A stretch of 64,000 nucleotides of DNA from Paracoccaceae bacterium (GTDB taxonomy: Bacteria; Pseudomonadota; Alphaproteobacteria; Rhodobacterales; Rhodobacteraceae). This document shows positions 37,013 through 46,414 of the stretch, piece after piece. Where the stretch lies: NCBI GenBank assembly GCA_021647745.1, contig JAKIUB010000002.1, forward strand, positions 109,514-173,513. The letters are read 5' to 3'. The notes under the pieces are model-generated. The model had not been told where the DNA came from. It was given only the letters and a program-made list of their open reading frames with translations, and did no database searches. The position numbers and the translations under genes were made by a program. Numbering within the stretch: the first letter of the stretch is position 1; each line of letters begins with the position of its first letter.

Positions 37013-37166
37013 GGTTTTGCCTTTTCCCCATGCAACACTTTTGCCACAGGTTGAATATAATCGCGCAAGGCCTTATTTTTGCTCTAGCGTTGCTACAAGC
37101 TATCGGTGTAGAAGCTAACTTGCCTAAGGGCAACCTTAATTGCGCAATATCTAAGGAAGAGAAAAA

Positions 37167-37400
37167 ATGAAAAAAGTACTTACACTAGCCGCACTCGGCA
37201 TTGCAGCCGCAGGTTCCGCAGTTGCAGGGACAGTAGCATATGTAGCTCCAGAAGTTGTAGCTATAGAAGAGCCAGCTCGTATGGGCGGTTCAGGCGCGTG
37301 GCTCATCCCACTCGTAATCGTTGCTGTTTTGGCACTTGCACTGACTACGAAAAAAGACACTGCTACTAACCCTCCCCCTCCTACTCCTCTTAACCCTTAA
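37167..37400 (+). CDS. Small exported or membrane protein of a Rhodobacteraceae family
   Basis: A 77-residue protein with a signal peptide (MKKVLTLAALGIAAAGSAVAG), an acidic and proline-containing linker (APEVVAIEEPARM), a hydrophobic segment (WLIPLVIVAVLALALT) and a Pro-rich tail. Short proteins of this build are frequent in roseobacters and have no known role. A GGAAGAG ribosome site precedes the ATG. Codons ending in A or T are more common than in neighbours. A strong terminator lies 32 bases downstream, so it is its own transcription unit. Confidence 0.75.
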   Translation: MKKVLTLAALGIAAAGSAVAGTVAYVAPEVVAIEEPARMGGSGAWLIPLVIVAVLALALTTKKDTATNPPPPTPLNP

Positions 37401-37431
37401 TTCGCTTCGCGAATTAGTGCTATGAGTATCA

Positions 37432-37466
37432 AGCGGGCGCTTTCGGAAACGGAGCGCCCGCTTTTT
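37432..37466 (+). terminator. Rho-independent terminator
   Basis: Stem AGCGGGCGCT paired with AGCGCCCGCT around a short loop (TTCGGAAACGG), followed by TTTTTATTT. It ends the small membrane protein transcript. Confidence 0.9.
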
Positions 37467-37561
37467 ATTTCAGCCTGATGAGCAGGCATAAACCCTTATT
37501 TGACCGAGGGCGCTCATATTGCTTGCGCGTGATCCTCAATGGTAATCAGCCTGTTTGGATT

Positions 37562-38281
37562 TTAAAACCTAACCCCGGCTTCTGCCATAAGCTGGTTGGA
37601 GCGACTTTCGACCACATTCTCCAGCTCGGTCAGGAATTCTTGCATCGGGATGCCGGCAGGTATGGCGGGCAGAAATTCCATGATGGCAATACCGGGCTTG
37701 CGATAGGGGCTGCGCCTTGCCCAGAATACACCGGTATTTGTAGCTGCAGGAATACAATCCAGCCCGAAACGCTCATAGAGCACGCCGGCCCCCACCTTAT
37801 ACGGGCGGGTATCACCGGGTAGCACCCGCGTGCCTTGGGGGTATATCACGGTTTGGCCAATATCTTTTTTGCGGGTCTCTTCGACATGCGCAACCATTTT
37901 TTTGACAGCCCCGCCCTTTTTGCCGCGCGCGACCGCAGCCGAGCCGATGCGTAAGGCGTATAGCCCGATAACCGGCGCAAAAACCAGCTCGCGCTTCATG
38001 ATGAACTTGGCGCGCGGCAAGCTATGCATCAGCATCAGGACATCAAGAAAGGACATGTGTTTAGCGCAAACAATCACCTCGCCTACCGGCGCCTCCCCGC
38101 GAAACTCGACCCGCAGACCGCAGATGACCTTGAGATACCAGAATATGGTTCTGGAATAGAATTTCATCGCCCAATAAGTACCATCAACCGACCAGATCGC
38201 CAAAGGGGCAAACAGGATGCCCTGAACCAGCAGGGTGCTATACATCAAGAAATCAAAAACCAGCGAGCGGAGCAGCAGCAT
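37562..38281 (-). CDS. plsC: 1-acyl-sn-glycerol-3-phosphate acyltransferase
   Basis: Transfers an acyl chain to lysophosphatidic acid in phospholipid synthesis. The 239 residues have an N-terminal membrane helix, the catalytic HX4D motif in AKHMSFLD at about residue 74, and the glycerophosphate-binding motif as PQGTRVLPG (usually EGTR; here Gln replaces Glu). Overlaps the stop of ftsX by one base (TGATG), and with ftsE and ftsX forms one operon, an arrangement often seen in Rhodobacterales. Confidence 0.9.
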   Translation of the reverse strand: MLLLRSLVFDFLMYSTLLVQGILFAPLAIWSVDGTYWAMKFYSRTIFWYLKVICGLRVEFRGEAPVGEVIVCAKHMSFLDVLMLMHSLPRAKFIMKRELVFAPVIGLYALRIGSAAVARGKKGGAVKKMVAHVEETRKKDIGQTVIYPQGTRVLPGDTRPYKVGAGVLYERFGLDCIPAATNTGVFWARRSPYRKPGIAIMEFLPAIPAGIPMQEFLTELENVVESRSNQLMAEAGVRF

Positions 38282-39177
38282 CAGGTCACGCTATGCAGGT
38301 GGTAGCGGGCGGCCAGACGCGAGGCAATGAAGGCCGATATAGAGACCATCAACGGCACAAGCAGCGGGTAAATCCAATCCGTGCCGCGTAGCGACAGGCC
38401 CGAAAGCAGGCCATCGGCTTCGGGTTGGGTCGGAAAGCTCAGGACCGCGACCATCGAAAGCGCCATGCCGAGGATAGCCCCGATTGTGGCGCGCAAAGTG
38501 ATCCGCCGCACAAAGGCGCGTGCAATATAGGTGTCGCGAGCACCAAGTAGCCTGAGAGTGCGGATGATACCCTGATTGGAAGCCAGCGCATTATGCGCCG
38601 AAAGCACGACGATGATCACGGTGATCAGCGCGGTTAAAGCCAACGATACAGCAACCATCAAGCGGAGGCGTTCAGAGGCTTCCAGCACCGGCTGGCGCCA
38701 GTAGCTGTGATCGTCATAGGTGGCGTCCGGCGCTTCGGCCGAGAGGCGCAGCTGCAAGCTTTCAATATCGATCCCGGCCTTGGACAGGCGGATATCTATC
38801 AGGCGGGGCAGGGGCAGGGTGTCTGCAGGTATCGCGCTGCCAAGCCATGGCTCCAATAATGAAAGCTGGGTGTCTTTGTCGACCACCTCCGCATTTTCGA
38901 CCCCTGGTATTGTGCGTAATATTTGCAAGACGGCCGCGGTTTGGGTGTTGAGTGCGTCATTCTCGGCCACGATCCGCACCGTGGCGGTACGGGCCAGATC
39001 CAACGCCCAGAAATCTGCCAGTCGCCCCACGGCGAGTGACAGGGAAAGGGCAAATACAGCGATAAATGCCATGGCACCGGAGGCAAGCCCCGTAAGCCAC
39101 GCTGCATTTCCTTTTGGCGGCACAACCTGGTCCGAGGCGCTATCCCCGAACAGGACACTCAATGGGTTCCAACTCAT
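38281..39177 (-). CDS. ftsX: Cell division protein FtsX
   Basis: Permease-like partner of FtsE that controls peptidoglycan hydrolases at the division septum. The 298 residues show an N-terminal membrane helix (about 30-52), a periplasmic domain to about 165, and three further helices including the FtsX block LRLLGARDTYIARAFVRR. Starts by ATGA overlap with ftsE and stops by TGATG overlap with plsC. Confidence 0.92.
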   Translation of the reverse strand: MSWNPLSVLFGDSASDQVVPPKGNAAWLTGLASGAMAFIAVFALSLSLAVGRLADFWALDLARTATVRIVAENDALNTQTAAVLQILRTIPGVENAEVVDKDTQLSLLEPWLGSAIPADTLPLPRLIDIRLSKAGIDIESLQLRLSAEAPDATYDDHSYWRQPVLEASERLRLMVAVSLALTALITVIIVVLSAHNALASNQGIIRTLRLLGARDTYIARAFVRRITLRATIGAILGMALSMVAVLSFPTQPEADGLLSGLSLRGTDWIYPLLVPLMVSISAFIASRLAARYHLHSVT

Positions 39178-39851
39178 AATTGTGCCCCCGCCATGTTGAG
39201 ATTTCCGCCCTTGAGCCGCAGCACCGAGGCCGGCACCCGCCCCTTGATGGAGCGAATCAGGTTAAGATCATGGGTGGCGAGTAATATGGTTTTGCCCATC
39301 TTGTTCAGCTCCACCAGTAGCGTGAGCAAGCGCTGCCCCATTTCCCAGTCGACATTGCCGGTTGGCTCGTCGGCGACAATCATGTCAGGGTCCATAATAA
39401 CGGCGCGGGCCAGCGCAAGGCGCTGCCGCTCTCCGCCCGATATTTCTTCAGGGAAGGCGTCTGCGCGGTGGGACATGTCTACCCAGGAAAGCAGGTCTTC
39501 CAGATTTTCCATACTGTCCTCAATGTTTTTTCCGGCCACCAAAAGGGGCAAGGCGATATTTTGACGAACGGTTAAGTGGTTAAGAAACTGGCAATCCTGA
39601 TGAACAACACCAATCCGGCGTCGCATCTGGGTGATCTGCTCGCGGCTGAGTGCGGTCACGTCCTGCCCGAAAATCTCCAGCTTGCCGGAATCGGGTATGA
39701 GCGATAAATAGCACATTTTCAGCAGGGTCGTCTTGCCTGCCCCTGAAGGCCCGGTAAGAAAGTGGAAGGAGCCGGTCGCAAGCTCCTGGGTCACATTTTT
39801 CAAAATAGCCCGCGAGCCATAGCTAAACCCGGCGTTTTCCAGCAAGATCAC
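39174..39851 (-). CDS. ftsE: Cell division ATP-binding protein FtsE
   Basis: ABC ATPase that powers FtsX. A GTG at 39851 is taken as start since GGAGGA lies 9 bases before it and the protein then begins VILLENAGFSYG, the usual FtsE opening; the open frame continues upstream to 40118 without homology. The 225 residues carry Walker A GPSGAGKTT, the signature SGGERQRLALARA and Walker B DMIVADEPTGNVD. It is divergent from the zinc-ribbon gene with 156 bases between. Confidence 0.93.
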   Translation of the reverse strand: MILLENAGFSYGSRAILKNVTQELATGSFHFLTGPSGAGKTTLLKMCYLSLIPDSGKLEIFGQDVTALSREQITQMRRRIGVVHQDCQFLNHLTVRQNIALPLLVAGKNIEDSMENLEDLLSWVDMSHRADAFPEEISGGERQRLALARAVIMDPDMIVADEPTGNVDWEMGQRLLTLLVELNKMGKTILLATHDLNLIRSIKGRVPASVLRLKGGNLNMAGAQL

Positions 39852-40007
39852 AAGAATTTTCCTCCAATTTTGCAGACAATCCCATGTTAACGCGTTAAGC
39901 TCAAGCCCTAAGCTGCCGATCCTCTTGGAATACCTAACGTAGACGGTTACAACTATTAATAATTCGATTCGGGTGAACAGAAAAGAAAAATTACAGGACA
40001 GTTTACA

Positions 40008-42119
40008 ATGCGGATAACATGCCCAAATTGCCAAGCAACATATGAGGTTGGTGACACCGATATTCCCGAGGAGGGGATAGAAGTAGAGTGCAGCGCCTGC
40101 CTCGGCAGGTGGATGCAAATGCCCGAAACCGAGGCTGCGGGCCTCGAATCACCCGCGCCGGCTCCCCCTCTTGATTCCCGGCCCCCCGATTCCCGGCCCG
40201 AGGCCGAAAAAGCTTTTCCCATTCCGCCTCCGGCTGCATTTGAAGCGCCAAAGCCGGAAGCTACGCCCGAGAGTGTTGTGCCGGAAGCAGTGGAGCCTGT
40301 TTTAGAGGCGTTACCGGATGTAGTAGACCATATAAATGCCCCGACGGATATTTTTCCCGAACCGGAAGAAGATGCTGCCCCGTCAGCTGGCTGGCGAGTA
40401 CCCTCGCCGCCCGAGATGTCCGGCGATGGGCGGGATCCGCTCGATGATATTCTGGCCGGTAAGGAGCCGTCATTTCTAGCTTCAAGCTCCACTGTCGATG
40501 AGGAGGCAGGCATAGCGGACCAGCCGGAGACCCAAGATTTGAGCGAGGATCAACCGGTAAACGAGGCGGATAAAACCGCAGAGGAGACTGGGGAGGAGAC
40601 TGGGGAAGACGCTGCTGACATAGCGATAGATAACCTTGCAGACAGCAGCATGGTTTCAGAAATGCCAGATGAAATCACAGCCCCAGAAGCCTTGCCGGAA
40701 ATTGCGGAAGAGGCGATTGAAGAGGTTGCTTTCCAGCCAGCCGAGGGCGGTGAGACGCTCGAGGCGGTAGGTAACCTTGCGGACAGCAGCATAATTCGGG
40801 AAATACCGGATGAGACCGAAGCCCCTGAAGCCTTGCCGGAAATTGCGGAAGATGCGGTTGAAGAGGTTGCTTTCCAGCCAGCCGAGGGCGGTGAGACGCT
40901 CGAGGCGGTAGATAACCTTGCGGACAGCAGCATAATTCGGGAAATACCGGATGAGACCGAAGCCCCTGAAGCCTTGCCGGAAATTGCGGAAGAGGCGATT
41001 GAAGAGGTTGCTTTCCAGCCAGCCGAGGGCAGTGAGACGCTCGAGGCGGTAGATGAAGCCGCCGAGCCGGAGGCACCCGTCCCTGACGCGGCACCGGTTG
41101 AGGATATAGAACCGGAAAGCGAAGCAGAGCCTGAGCCAACAACAGCGCCACACTGGAGTGAGCTTATCCCGGCCAAAGCGGCTGTAGCGGCAACCGCACA
41201 GGCTCTGGAGACAGCCATTCCCAAAGAAGAAACTGCGGAGATTCCTCCCAGTGCAACACAAGACATGGAAGATTTGATTAGAACCTTTTCGACCGATATG
41301 CCCTCTGCTGCCTCCGTGCCAAGGGCGGTATTATCAGGAACCACAGCGAGCGCACCTTCAGAGCCGGAAGAGGTCTTTCATCCATGGGAGGACAGTGAAA
41401 AAACCGTCGCGGCGGAGGCCGAGGTGCAAGAAACTGACGACGACGATGATTTTGATTGGGAGGAGCTTCCCGAAGAGGCACCGCGCGATACCTCCGGCTT
41501 TGATCCCGTGCCAGGAGAAGACTCTCCCGAAGCCTCGCATATAGCCAAGATCAAGGCCCAAAATGCCGAGGATATCAAGTCCGATCTACCGGAGATATCC
41601 AATATTATCCAGGCCGATATTCCACAGGCCGCCACAGCAACCATGAGCAGCACCGGCTCGAGCAATGCCGCCTATGGCAAGCCAAGCAAGCCGACACAGA
41701 TGGGTTCCCCCGAAGATGTTGATGCTGCTATCCGCGAACAGCTGACCTCGCTCAAAAAGCCCTCTGTTCGTTCGAGGGTCAAGCCTCAAGTAGAGAAACT
41801 CGGATTATTCAGCCGCATAGCCAAGCTAAAGGCAAAGCCCGAACCAAAGCCGGCTCTGGTAGAGGCACCGCGGCCGGTTCCAAAATCGACAAATCCGCTA
41901 AAGGATGCCTTGCTGCTCGATGATGGTAATATAGCGCCACGCTCGCGTGTGCGTCTCGGGTTCTTTCTGGCGCTATATACCTTCCTTATTGGCTTGGCTC
42001 TCTATCTGCTTGGAGACCAGATTTCAAATGCTGTTCCCGCAGTAGAGCCATTTATCAGTCTCTTCACAGCGATGGTCGACGGGCTGCGGAGCATGACGCA
42101 GGGTTGGTTTGGGGGCTAG
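40008..42119 (+). CDS. Zinc-ribbon (MJ0042) membrane protein with long acidic repeat region
   Basis: A 703-residue protein. Residues 1-36 are an MJ0042-type zinc ribbon (CPNCQATYEV and CSACLGRW supply four Cys). The middle 550 residues are strongly acidic and probably disordered, and include three copies of a 47-residue repeat at 209-255, 256-302 and 303-349. A single membrane helix lies near 650-670 (FFLALYTFLIGLALYLLGD). The zinc ribbon would face the cytoplasm. Related zinc-ribbon proteins stand divergent to ftsE in other Rhodobacterales. The role is unknown. Confidence 0.8.
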   Translation: MRITCPNCQATYEVGDTDIPEEGIEVECSACLGRWMQMPETEAAGLESPAPAPPLDSRPPDSRPEAEKAFPIPPPAAFEAPKPEATPESVVPEAVEPVLEALPDVVDHINAPTDIFPEPEEDAAPSAGWRVPSPPEMSGDGRDPLDDILAGKEPSFLASSSTVDEEAGIADQPETQDLSEDQPVNEADKTAEETGEETGEDAADIAIDNLADSSMVSEMPDEITAPEALPEIAEEAIEEVAFQPAEGGETLEAVGNLADSSIIREIPDETEAPEALPEIAEDAVEEVAFQPAEGGETLEAVDNLADSSIIREIPDETEAPEALPEIAEEAIEEVAFQPAEGSETLEAVDEAAEPEAPVPDAAPVEDIEPESEAEPEPTTAPHWSELIPAKAAVAATAQALETAIPKEETAEIPPSATQDMEDLIRTFSTDMPSAASVPRAVLSGTTASAPSEPEEVFHPWEDSEKTVAAEAEVQETDDDDDFDWEELPEEAPRDTSGFDPVPGEDSPEASHIAKIKAQNAEDIKSDLPEISNIIQADIPQAATATMSSTGSSNAAYGKPSKPTQMGSPEDVDAAIREQLTSLKKPSVRSRVKPQVEKLGLFSRIAKLKAKPEPKPALVEAPRPVPKSTNPLKDALLLDDGNIAPRSRVRLGFFLALYTFLIGLALYLLGDQISNAVPAVEPFISLFTAMVDGLRSMTQGWFGG
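40632..41054 (+). repeat. Three tandem 141-base repeats inside the zinc-ribbon gene
   Basis: Units at 40632-40772, 40773-40913 and 40914-41054, each 141 bases and in frame (47 residues starting NLADSS). Units 2 and 3 are nearly identical; unit 1 differs at its 5' third. The pattern points to recent duplication by slippage or recombination, so copy number may vary between strains. Confidence 0.9.
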
Positions 42120-42218
42120 TAGCCCCCCCCAGCCCGAGAGCCTATTTGAAAAACCCATGCGTTAAATCGGTTAGGTAGATATAAAACCGCTGATAGCGGC
42201 ACTGATCCCGGTTCAAGC

Positions 42219-43070
42219 TCAAATTGCGGTCTTGAGGCTTTCGGAGATGTAGATCTCGCGCAAGCGACGGGCGGTATCGCCTACTTTCCCGTCGCCGATC
42301 ATAACGCCGTCTATTTCGACCACAGGCCCGACGAAGGTGGTGGCCGAGGTCACAAATGCCTCTTTTGCCTGCTTGGCTTCTTCAATAGTAAAGGGGCGTT
42401 CCTCGACTTTGATCTGGGCCTCGGCTGCAAAGCGCAGCACCGCCTCACGGGTAATCCCCGACAAGATATCATGACTGAGATCGCGGGTGACGATGGTGCC
42501 ATCCTGCTTTACGATATAGGCATTGTTCGAAGTGCCCTCAGTAACAAACCCGTCCTCGACCAGCCATGCGTCATCGGCGCCTGCCGCCTTGGCTGCCATT
42601 TTGCCCATCGAGGGTGCGAGCAGTTGCACGGTTTTAATATCGCGCCGTCCCCAGCGGATATCGGGGATCGAGATGACCTTCATGCCATGTTTGGCAATCA
42701 GGGAATTAACCACAGATTTAGCCTGCGTAAACAGCACCATCGATGGCTCCACATCGGGGTAGACAAAATCACGGTCGGCAATGCCACGCGTGACCTGCAA
42801 ATATATCAGCCCTTCGGTAAGATCATTGCGCTTGATCATTTCGCGGTGGATAGCCTCCAGCTCGTCAATGCTGCACGGAGCTTTCATGTCAATCTCGCCG
42901 AGCGAGCGCATCAGCCGTGTGGCGTGGCCAGCAAAATCCAGCATTTTGCCATCAATCACCGAGGTTACCTCGTATACCGCGTCCGCCATCAGAAAGCCGC
43001 GGTCAAAAACTGAGATCTTGGCATCTTCCTCGGGTAGATAGTCGCCATTTACATACACTGTTCTGCTCAT
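42219..43070 (-). CDS. dat: D-amino-acid transaminase (class IV PLP enzyme)
   Basis: Transfers amino groups between D-amino acids and 2-oxo acids, giving D-Glu/D-Ala for cell wall or catabolism. The 283 residues contain VFDRGFLMADAVYEVT, the PLP lysine in RRDIKTVQLLAP at about 144 and the segment FVTEGTSNNAYIV. The N-terminus and IKTxxLL block match D-amino acid transaminases better than branched-chain ones. AGGA precedes the ATG. Confidence 0.87.
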   Translation of the reverse strand: MSRTVYVNGDYLPEEDAKISVFDRGFLMADAVYEVTSVIDGKMLDFAGHATRLMRSLGEIDMKAPCSIDELEAIHREMIKRNDLTEGLIYLQVTRGIADRDFVYPDVEPSMVLFTQAKSVVNSLIAKHGMKVISIPDIRWGRRDIKTVQLLAPSMGKMAAKAAGADDAWLVEDGFVTEGTSNNAYIVKQDGTIVTRDLSHDILSGITREAVLRFAAEAQIKVEERPFTIEEAKQAKEAFVTSATTFVGPVVEIDGVMIGDGKVGDTARRLREIYISESLKTAI

Positions 43071-43153
43071 GTTTATTCCTGTTCGGTAAATTGGATAAAT
43101 TTGGACAAATGATCTCGAAAAGGCCTATCGTGCCCCCGGAATATGATCAACAC

Positions 43154-43498
43154 CTAGCGCAGCAACGCGGTCGGGGCGCTTTCATCTACCACAAAATCCT
43201 TGGCCGGGCCTTTGGCTACATTGGTATGGCGTTTGTATTCGTAGCGCATGATATCGCCTTCTGGCTCGGAATGGATCACAAGGCAGGTGGCAAGATGGCG
43301 CGCACCGTCATAGATATCGACAAAACCGCGCAGGTGCGGCGCAGCATCCCGCTCCATCTCAAAGCCGGTATCGGAGACTTGCAGGAGCGGGTATATCTCG
43401 TCCCCGACATGCAGGCGTAGGCGATTTTTCTTGCGGCGCGCCTGTTTGCGCGCCCGCTCAAGGCCATCGAGCACTTCTTTTGACAAAAAAGCATCCAT
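43154..43498 (-). CDS. Conserved hypothetical protein
   Basis: 114 residues from the ATG at 43498, which has GGAGG 8 bases upstream; a longer frame to 43561 is unlikely. The N-terminal third is a basic helix (SKEVLDGLERARKQARRKKNRLRL), followed by a mixed beta region (VGDEIYPLLQVSDTGFEMER, then HLRGFVDIYDGARHLATCLV). No family was recognised. It lies between the degenerate receiver gene and dat, all on the minus strand. Confidence 0.75.
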   Translation of the reverse strand: MDAFLSKEVLDGLERARKQARRKKNRLRLHVGDEIYPLLQVSDTGFEMERDAAPHLRGFVDIYDGARHLATCLVIHSEPEGDIMRYEYKRHTNVAKGPAKDFVVDESAPTALLR

Positions 43499-43605
43499 TT
43501 GGATATCCTCCTGAGATGAGCGTAGCGCCGAGAGGCAACTGTAGCTTGAAGGCAAGTACATTTTGCAGAATCAGTATATCGCGAATCTGCTGGCCCGCCA
43601 GCAGT

Positions 43606-43998
43606 TTATTTTTTGGAAGGGCTACTATAGTTGCTCTGGCGTTTATTTTCCAGATGGGAGACGACTGCCGCAAGATCGCTTGCCTCAATAGGGGCCTGCA
43701 ATACCGAGTGGACATTGGGGAGCAGGCTGAAAATAGAGCCATCGGAAAAAAAGTTGGTGGAATTGATAGTAATGATGGGCGCATCCGGCATCCGGTAAGC
43801 CGCAAAATCGGCGATAGCAATAGCACCACCATCCGGCAGGACCATCTCCAGAACGAGGGCATCGAAATCCTGTGCGCGGAGCTGTAACAGCGCATCGCTT
43901 TGCGAATGAACGAGGGTAACCTCGACACCTTCGCGCGTCAGAAACCCTGACCAAAGCTTGCCAAGATCGGCATTGTGCTGTGCTATCAAAACCCGCAA
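43606..43998 (-). CDS. Degenerate (pseudo-)receiver domain protein
   Basis: A 130-residue single-domain protein with the CheY-like alternating pattern (MRVLIAQHNADLGKLW, then DALVLEMVLPDGGAIA and APIITINSTNFF). The phosphoacceptor Asp is replaced by Glu (VLEMVLP), the acidic pair after strand 1 is QH instead of two acids, and the conserved KP lysine is replaced (LQAPIEA). It should not be phosphorylated in the usual way. Start is a TTG with GAGGC about 7 bases before; the first in-frame ATG would truncate strand 1. No kinase is adjacent. Confidence 0.75.
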   Translation of the reverse strand: MRVLIAQHNADLGKLWSGFLTREGVEVTLVHSQSDALLQLRAQDFDALVLEMVLPDGGAIAIADFAAYRMPDAPIITINSTNFFSDGSIFSLLPNVHSVLQAPIEASDLAAVVSHLENKRQSNYSSPSKK

Positions 43999-44174
43999 GA
44001 GATATGCCTCTCAACCTGCATTACTATTATTATGTGTTGTCGGTTTATTGTGTAATCTGCAAACTTCTTGACTCTGCATCAGGGTAGGACATAAAGAAAT
44101 TTTCATGGTTTTACCACCCTGTTTCAAAGCTAAGTTGCACATTTTTCCACAAACAAAGGTTACGACGAGAAAAA

Positions 44175-45101
44175 ATGCACGATATTGCACTTATAGTTGT
44201 GGCCTTGCTCCTTGATTCTCTCGTAGGTGACCCGCGACGGGTATGGTCTCGCCTTCCCCATCCGGTGCGGATTATGGGGGCGGGAATCAATTGGCTGGAC
44301 CAAAAGCTGAACAGAAACCGCCACAAGCGTCTGAAGGGGGTGCTGGCATTGGCGGTTTTGGTATTTTTTGCCGCGCTGTTTGGCTTTCTGGTGGCGCGGT
44401 TGCCTGGCGGATGGGTTTTTTCTGTGCTGTTTGCAGCGATATTGCTTGGGCAGCATTCTTTGGTACAGCATGTTGAGGCCGTGGCGGATGGGCTGCAAGA
44501 TGGACTGCCGGAGGGGCGGCGAGCCGTGGCCATGATTGTCGGGCGGGATACTGCTGAGCTGGACCAGTCTGCGGTGGCGCGAGCGGCGATTGAAAGCGCG
44601 GCCGAGAATTTTTCGGACGGGGTGGTGGCACCGGTATTCTGGTTTGTAGTGTTCGGGCTGCCGGGGATTGTGGTTTATAAGCTGGTGAATACCGCTGACA
44701 GCATGATCGGCCACCGAAGTGATAAATACCTTGAATTTGGCTGGGCGGCGGCGCGGCTGGATGATGTGTTGAACTATATCCCCGCGCGTATTTCAGCGGG
44801 GCTGATCGCGCTGGCGACCGGCTCGAAGGCCGCATTCGGGGTTATTCGGGCGGATGCGGGGCAACATCGCTCGCCCAATGCCGGCTGGCCCGAGGCGGCT
44901 ATGGCGGGTGTGCTCGGTATCGCGCTTTCGGGGCCGCGGGCTTATGAAGGCAAAACCACGAAAGACAGTTTTGTCAATGCCGGTGGGCGTAAACTGCTTG
45001 GCGTGCAGGATATCAGGGCGGCGATTGCTGTGCTCTGGCGTAGCTGGGTATTGATGCTGGCGGGCTTGCTTGCCGGATTGTTTGCCATATGGCTGATATA
45101 A
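44175..45101 (+). CDS. cobD: Adenosylcobinamide-phosphate synthase
   Basis: Attaches the aminopropanol-phosphate arm to adenosylcobyric acid in vitamin B12 synthesis. The 308 residues are an integral membrane protein with the CbiB/CobD pattern LLLDSLVGDPRRVWSRLPHPVRIMG at the start, RDTAELDQSAVARAAIESAAENFSDG in the middle, and NTADSMIGHR at about residue 173. No other B12 gene and no cobalamin riboswitch were seen nearby. Confidence 0.93.
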   Translation: MHDIALIVVALLLDSLVGDPRRVWSRLPHPVRIMGAGINWLDQKLNRNRHKRLKGVLALAVLVFFAALFGFLVARLPGGWVFSVLFAAILLGQHSLVQHVEAVADGLQDGLPEGRRAVAMIVGRDTAELDQSAVARAAIESAAENFSDGVVAPVFWFVVFGLPGIVVYKLVNTADSMIGHRSDKYLEFGWAAARLDDVLNYIPARISAGLIALATGSKAAFGVIRADAGQHRSPNAGWPEAAMAGVLGIALSGPRAYEGKTTKDSFVNAGGRKLLGVQDIRAAIAVLWRSWVLMLAGLLAGLFAIWLI

Positions 45102-45171
45102 TCGGCTTTGCATCGCGCCATATTTGCGCAACACTCACATATCTTGAGTTAAACCATACCAGAGAGCCAAA

Positions 45172-46344
45172 ATGACAGATATTGTAATTCTTGCCGGTGC
45201 ACGCACTGCCATAGGCGGGTTTGGCGGCAGCCTTTCCAGTGTGCCACCTACAGAAACCGCCGCCCATGTTGCCCGTGTCGCTCTGGCGCGCTCGGGGGTG
45301 GACCCGGCGCAGATCGGCCATGTGGTGTTTGGCCATGTGATCAATACCGAACCGCGTGATATGTATCTCGCGCGCGTAGCGGCGATGGAGGCGGGCATAC
45401 CGGAAACGGTGCCGGCGATGAATGTTAACCGGTTGTGTGGCTCGGGGGCGCAGGCGATTATATCAGCGGCGCAATCGCTGATGCTCGGAGATGCCGAATT
45501 TGCGCTGGCTGGCGGGGCCGAGGCCATGAGCCGCGCGCCCTATATCTTGCCACAAGCCCGTTGGGGGCAGAAAATGGGAGATATGGCGGCGGTGGATATG
45601 ATGCTGGCCACGCTGCATTGCCCCTTTGGCACCGGCCATATGGGTATAACTGCCGAAAATGTAGCGGCGCAATACAGTATCAGCCGCGAGGCGCAGGATG
45701 CTTTGGCGCTGAGCAGCCAGCAGCGCGCGGCGGCGGCGATAGAGGCTGGATATTTCATTAGCCAGATTGCGCCTTTTGAAGTGGTATCACGGCGCAAAAC
45801 TACGGTGTTTGATATTGACGAACACCCTAAATCCACCAGCGCGGAGGCCCTCGCCAACCTGCGCGCAGCGTTTCAAAAAGACGGCACGGTAACGGCAGGC
45901 AACGCCTCGGGTATTAATGACGGGGCGGCGGCGCTGGTGTTGGCCACGGCCAAAGCCGCCAGCGCGGCGGGGCTAAAGCCAAAGGCGCGGATTATCGGCT
46001 ATGCCCATGCCGGTGTGGACCCCGCGATTATGGGTATCGGGCCGGTGCCTGCGGTGCAAAGCCTGCTGGCGCGCACGGGCTTGAAGGCTGATGATTTTGC
46101 GGTGATCGAGAGCAATGAAGCTTTTGCGGCTCAAGCTTGCGCAGTCAGCGAAGTACTCGGGCTGGATCCGGCTCTGGTCAACCCCAATGGCGGGGCAATT
46201 GCGCTCGGGCATCCGGTTGGAGCTACCGGCGCGATCATCACCCTCAAGGCAATATACGAGCTTGAGCGCATCGGCGGCGGCAAGGGGCTGGTGACCATGT
46301 GCATCGGCGGTGGACAGGGGATTGCACTGGCGCTTGAAGTTTGA
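45172..46344 (+). CDS. Acetyl-CoA acetyltransferase (thiolase)
   Basis: Thiolase of the PhaA/BktB type, 390 residues, joining or splitting acyl-CoA units. The catalytic Cys lies in [12 protein letters not shown] at about residue 89; the second active-site blocks are [18 protein letters not shown] and the C-terminal Cys in CIGGGQGIA. No phaB reductase or other beta-oxidation gene is next to it, so whether it serves polyhydroxyalkanoate synthesis or fatty-acid/isoleucine breakdown is open. Confidence 0.92.
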   Translation: MTDIVILAGARTAIGGFGGSLSSVPPTETAAHVARVALARSGVDPAQIGHVVFGHVINTEPRDMYLARVAAMEAGIPETVPAMNVNRLCGSGAQAIISAAQSLMLGDAEFALAGGAEAMSRAPYILPQARWGQKMGDMAAVDMMLATLHCPFGTGHMGITAENVAAQYSISREAQDALALSSQQRAAAAIEAGYFISQIAPFEVVSRRKTTVFDIDEHPKSTSAEALANLRAAFQKDGTVTAGNASGINDGAAALVLATAKAASAAGLKPKARIIGYAHAGVDPAIMGIGPVPAVQSLLARTGLKADDFAVIESNEAFAAQACAVSEVLGLDPALVNPNGGAIALGHPVGATGAIITLKAIYELERIGGGKGLVTMCIGGGQGIALALEV

Positions 46345-46414
46345 CCTGCCCGCATGCCGGATAGGCATTCTCATTGTTTTAAAAAGCTGGTATTGCAGCG
46401 ATACGAAATCAAAA

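Noticed and set aside
40632..41054. Regular repeats that could suggest a CRISPR array or satellite
   Set aside because: The repeats are 141 bases, in frame and contiguous without spacers; they are coding repeats of one protein.
43999..44174. Cobalamin riboswitch ahead of cobD
   Set aside because: No B12-box-like sequence or extended fold was recognised in the 175-base gap.
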